This document shows, one piece after another, positions 63,876 to 64,000 of a stretch of 64,000 nucleotides of DNA. The notes under the pieces were generated by a model. The model was given only the letters and a program-made list of their open reading frames with translations. It searched no databases and was not told where the DNA came from. Both the position numbers and the translations under genes were made by a program. The stretch's first letter is position 1. The number at the start of each line of letters is the position of its first letter. This stretch comes from Rhodamnia argentea (Eukaryota; Streptophyta; Magnoliopsida; Myrtales; Myrtaceae), in contig NC_063157.1 in NCBI RefSeq assembly GCF_020921035.1, positions 23,329,015 through 23,393,014 of the forward strand, written 5' to 3'.

Positions 63876-64000
63876 GTGAGTTTTAGGCCCCCGCCCCTCT
63901 GATTCGAGGATTCTCGTTGCTCTGTTCTGTGTGCGTGTGGGAACGCATGGTATGTGTTGCGGCAGTTCTTTCTTCTGCGCGTTGGCATGTGCAATTGGTT
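63876..64000 (+). other. Start of intron 1 of the synthase gene
   Basis: Begins with a consensus donor gtgagt and runs to the window end with no acceptor followed by family sequence. Confidence 0.7.

Overview
This is nuclear DNA from a flowering plant. Genes are split by short GT-AG introns, plant gene families are recognisable, and the spaces between genes are packed with plant retrotransposons and small DNA transposons. The gene order and the many foldback elements with GC-rich cores of the 'ctcgccctcgcc' kind suggest a woody eudicot, possibly of the Myrtaceae (Eucalyptus-like). That species guess is weak; the plant assignment is not. No rRNA, intact tRNA, CRISPR or organellar gene was seen.

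Seven protein genes were reconstructed by joining exons so that every splice junction is GT-AG and in phase. Two are tandem serine carboxypeptidases of family S28 (5486-8385 and 15109-18127, plus strand, nine exons each), with a broken exon-5 relic of a third copy between them (9115-9276). Next come an A1-family aspartic protease (25922-30484, plus, ten exons), a chloroplast CorA/MRS2-type magnesium transporter of the MRS2-11/MGT10 type (40109-33461, minus, thirteen exons), an ARM-repeat-like protein (43461 to about 48418, plus, eleven exons), a phospholipid:diacylglycerol acyltransferase closest to the PDAT2 type (54132-50543, minus, six exons), and the first exon of a UDP-apiose/UDP-xylose synthase (from 63600, plus, cut by the window end). 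The first four kinds of gene (S28 peptidase, aspartic protease, MRS2-11, ARM-repeat protein) match from memory the neighbours At5g22860, At5g22850, At5g22830 and At5g22820 of Arabidopsis, so 5-48 kb looks like a conserved ancestral block expanded by transposons. The genes share no obvious pathway.

Layout: 1-2.5 kb, degenerate Ty3/gypsy LTR and gag broken by a MITE; 2.5-5.4 kb, SINE, foldback repeats and a promoter-like tandem repeat region; 5.5-18.1 kb, S28 pair enclosing a tandem TRIM element and a dead Ty1/copia element; 18.2-25.6 kb, gene-poor, with a MULE-like element that may carry a captured exon, a LINE 3' fragment and foldback MITEs; 25.9-54.1 kb, the gene-rich core, interrupted by a large nested foldback at 40.4-41.6 kb; 54.1-63.1 kb, a 2.45 kb solo LTR, an hAT-type element with a perfect 8 bp target duplication and a MULE-like element with a 10 bp duplication; 63.1-64 kb, promoter, first exon and start of the first intron of the synthase gene.

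I found no convincing new biological system. The most useful leads are the S28 duplication and decay, the duplicated splice acceptor in the second S28 gene, the possible Pack-MULE, the tandem TRIM, the cleanly bounded transposons, and the unresolved 3' end of the ARM gene.
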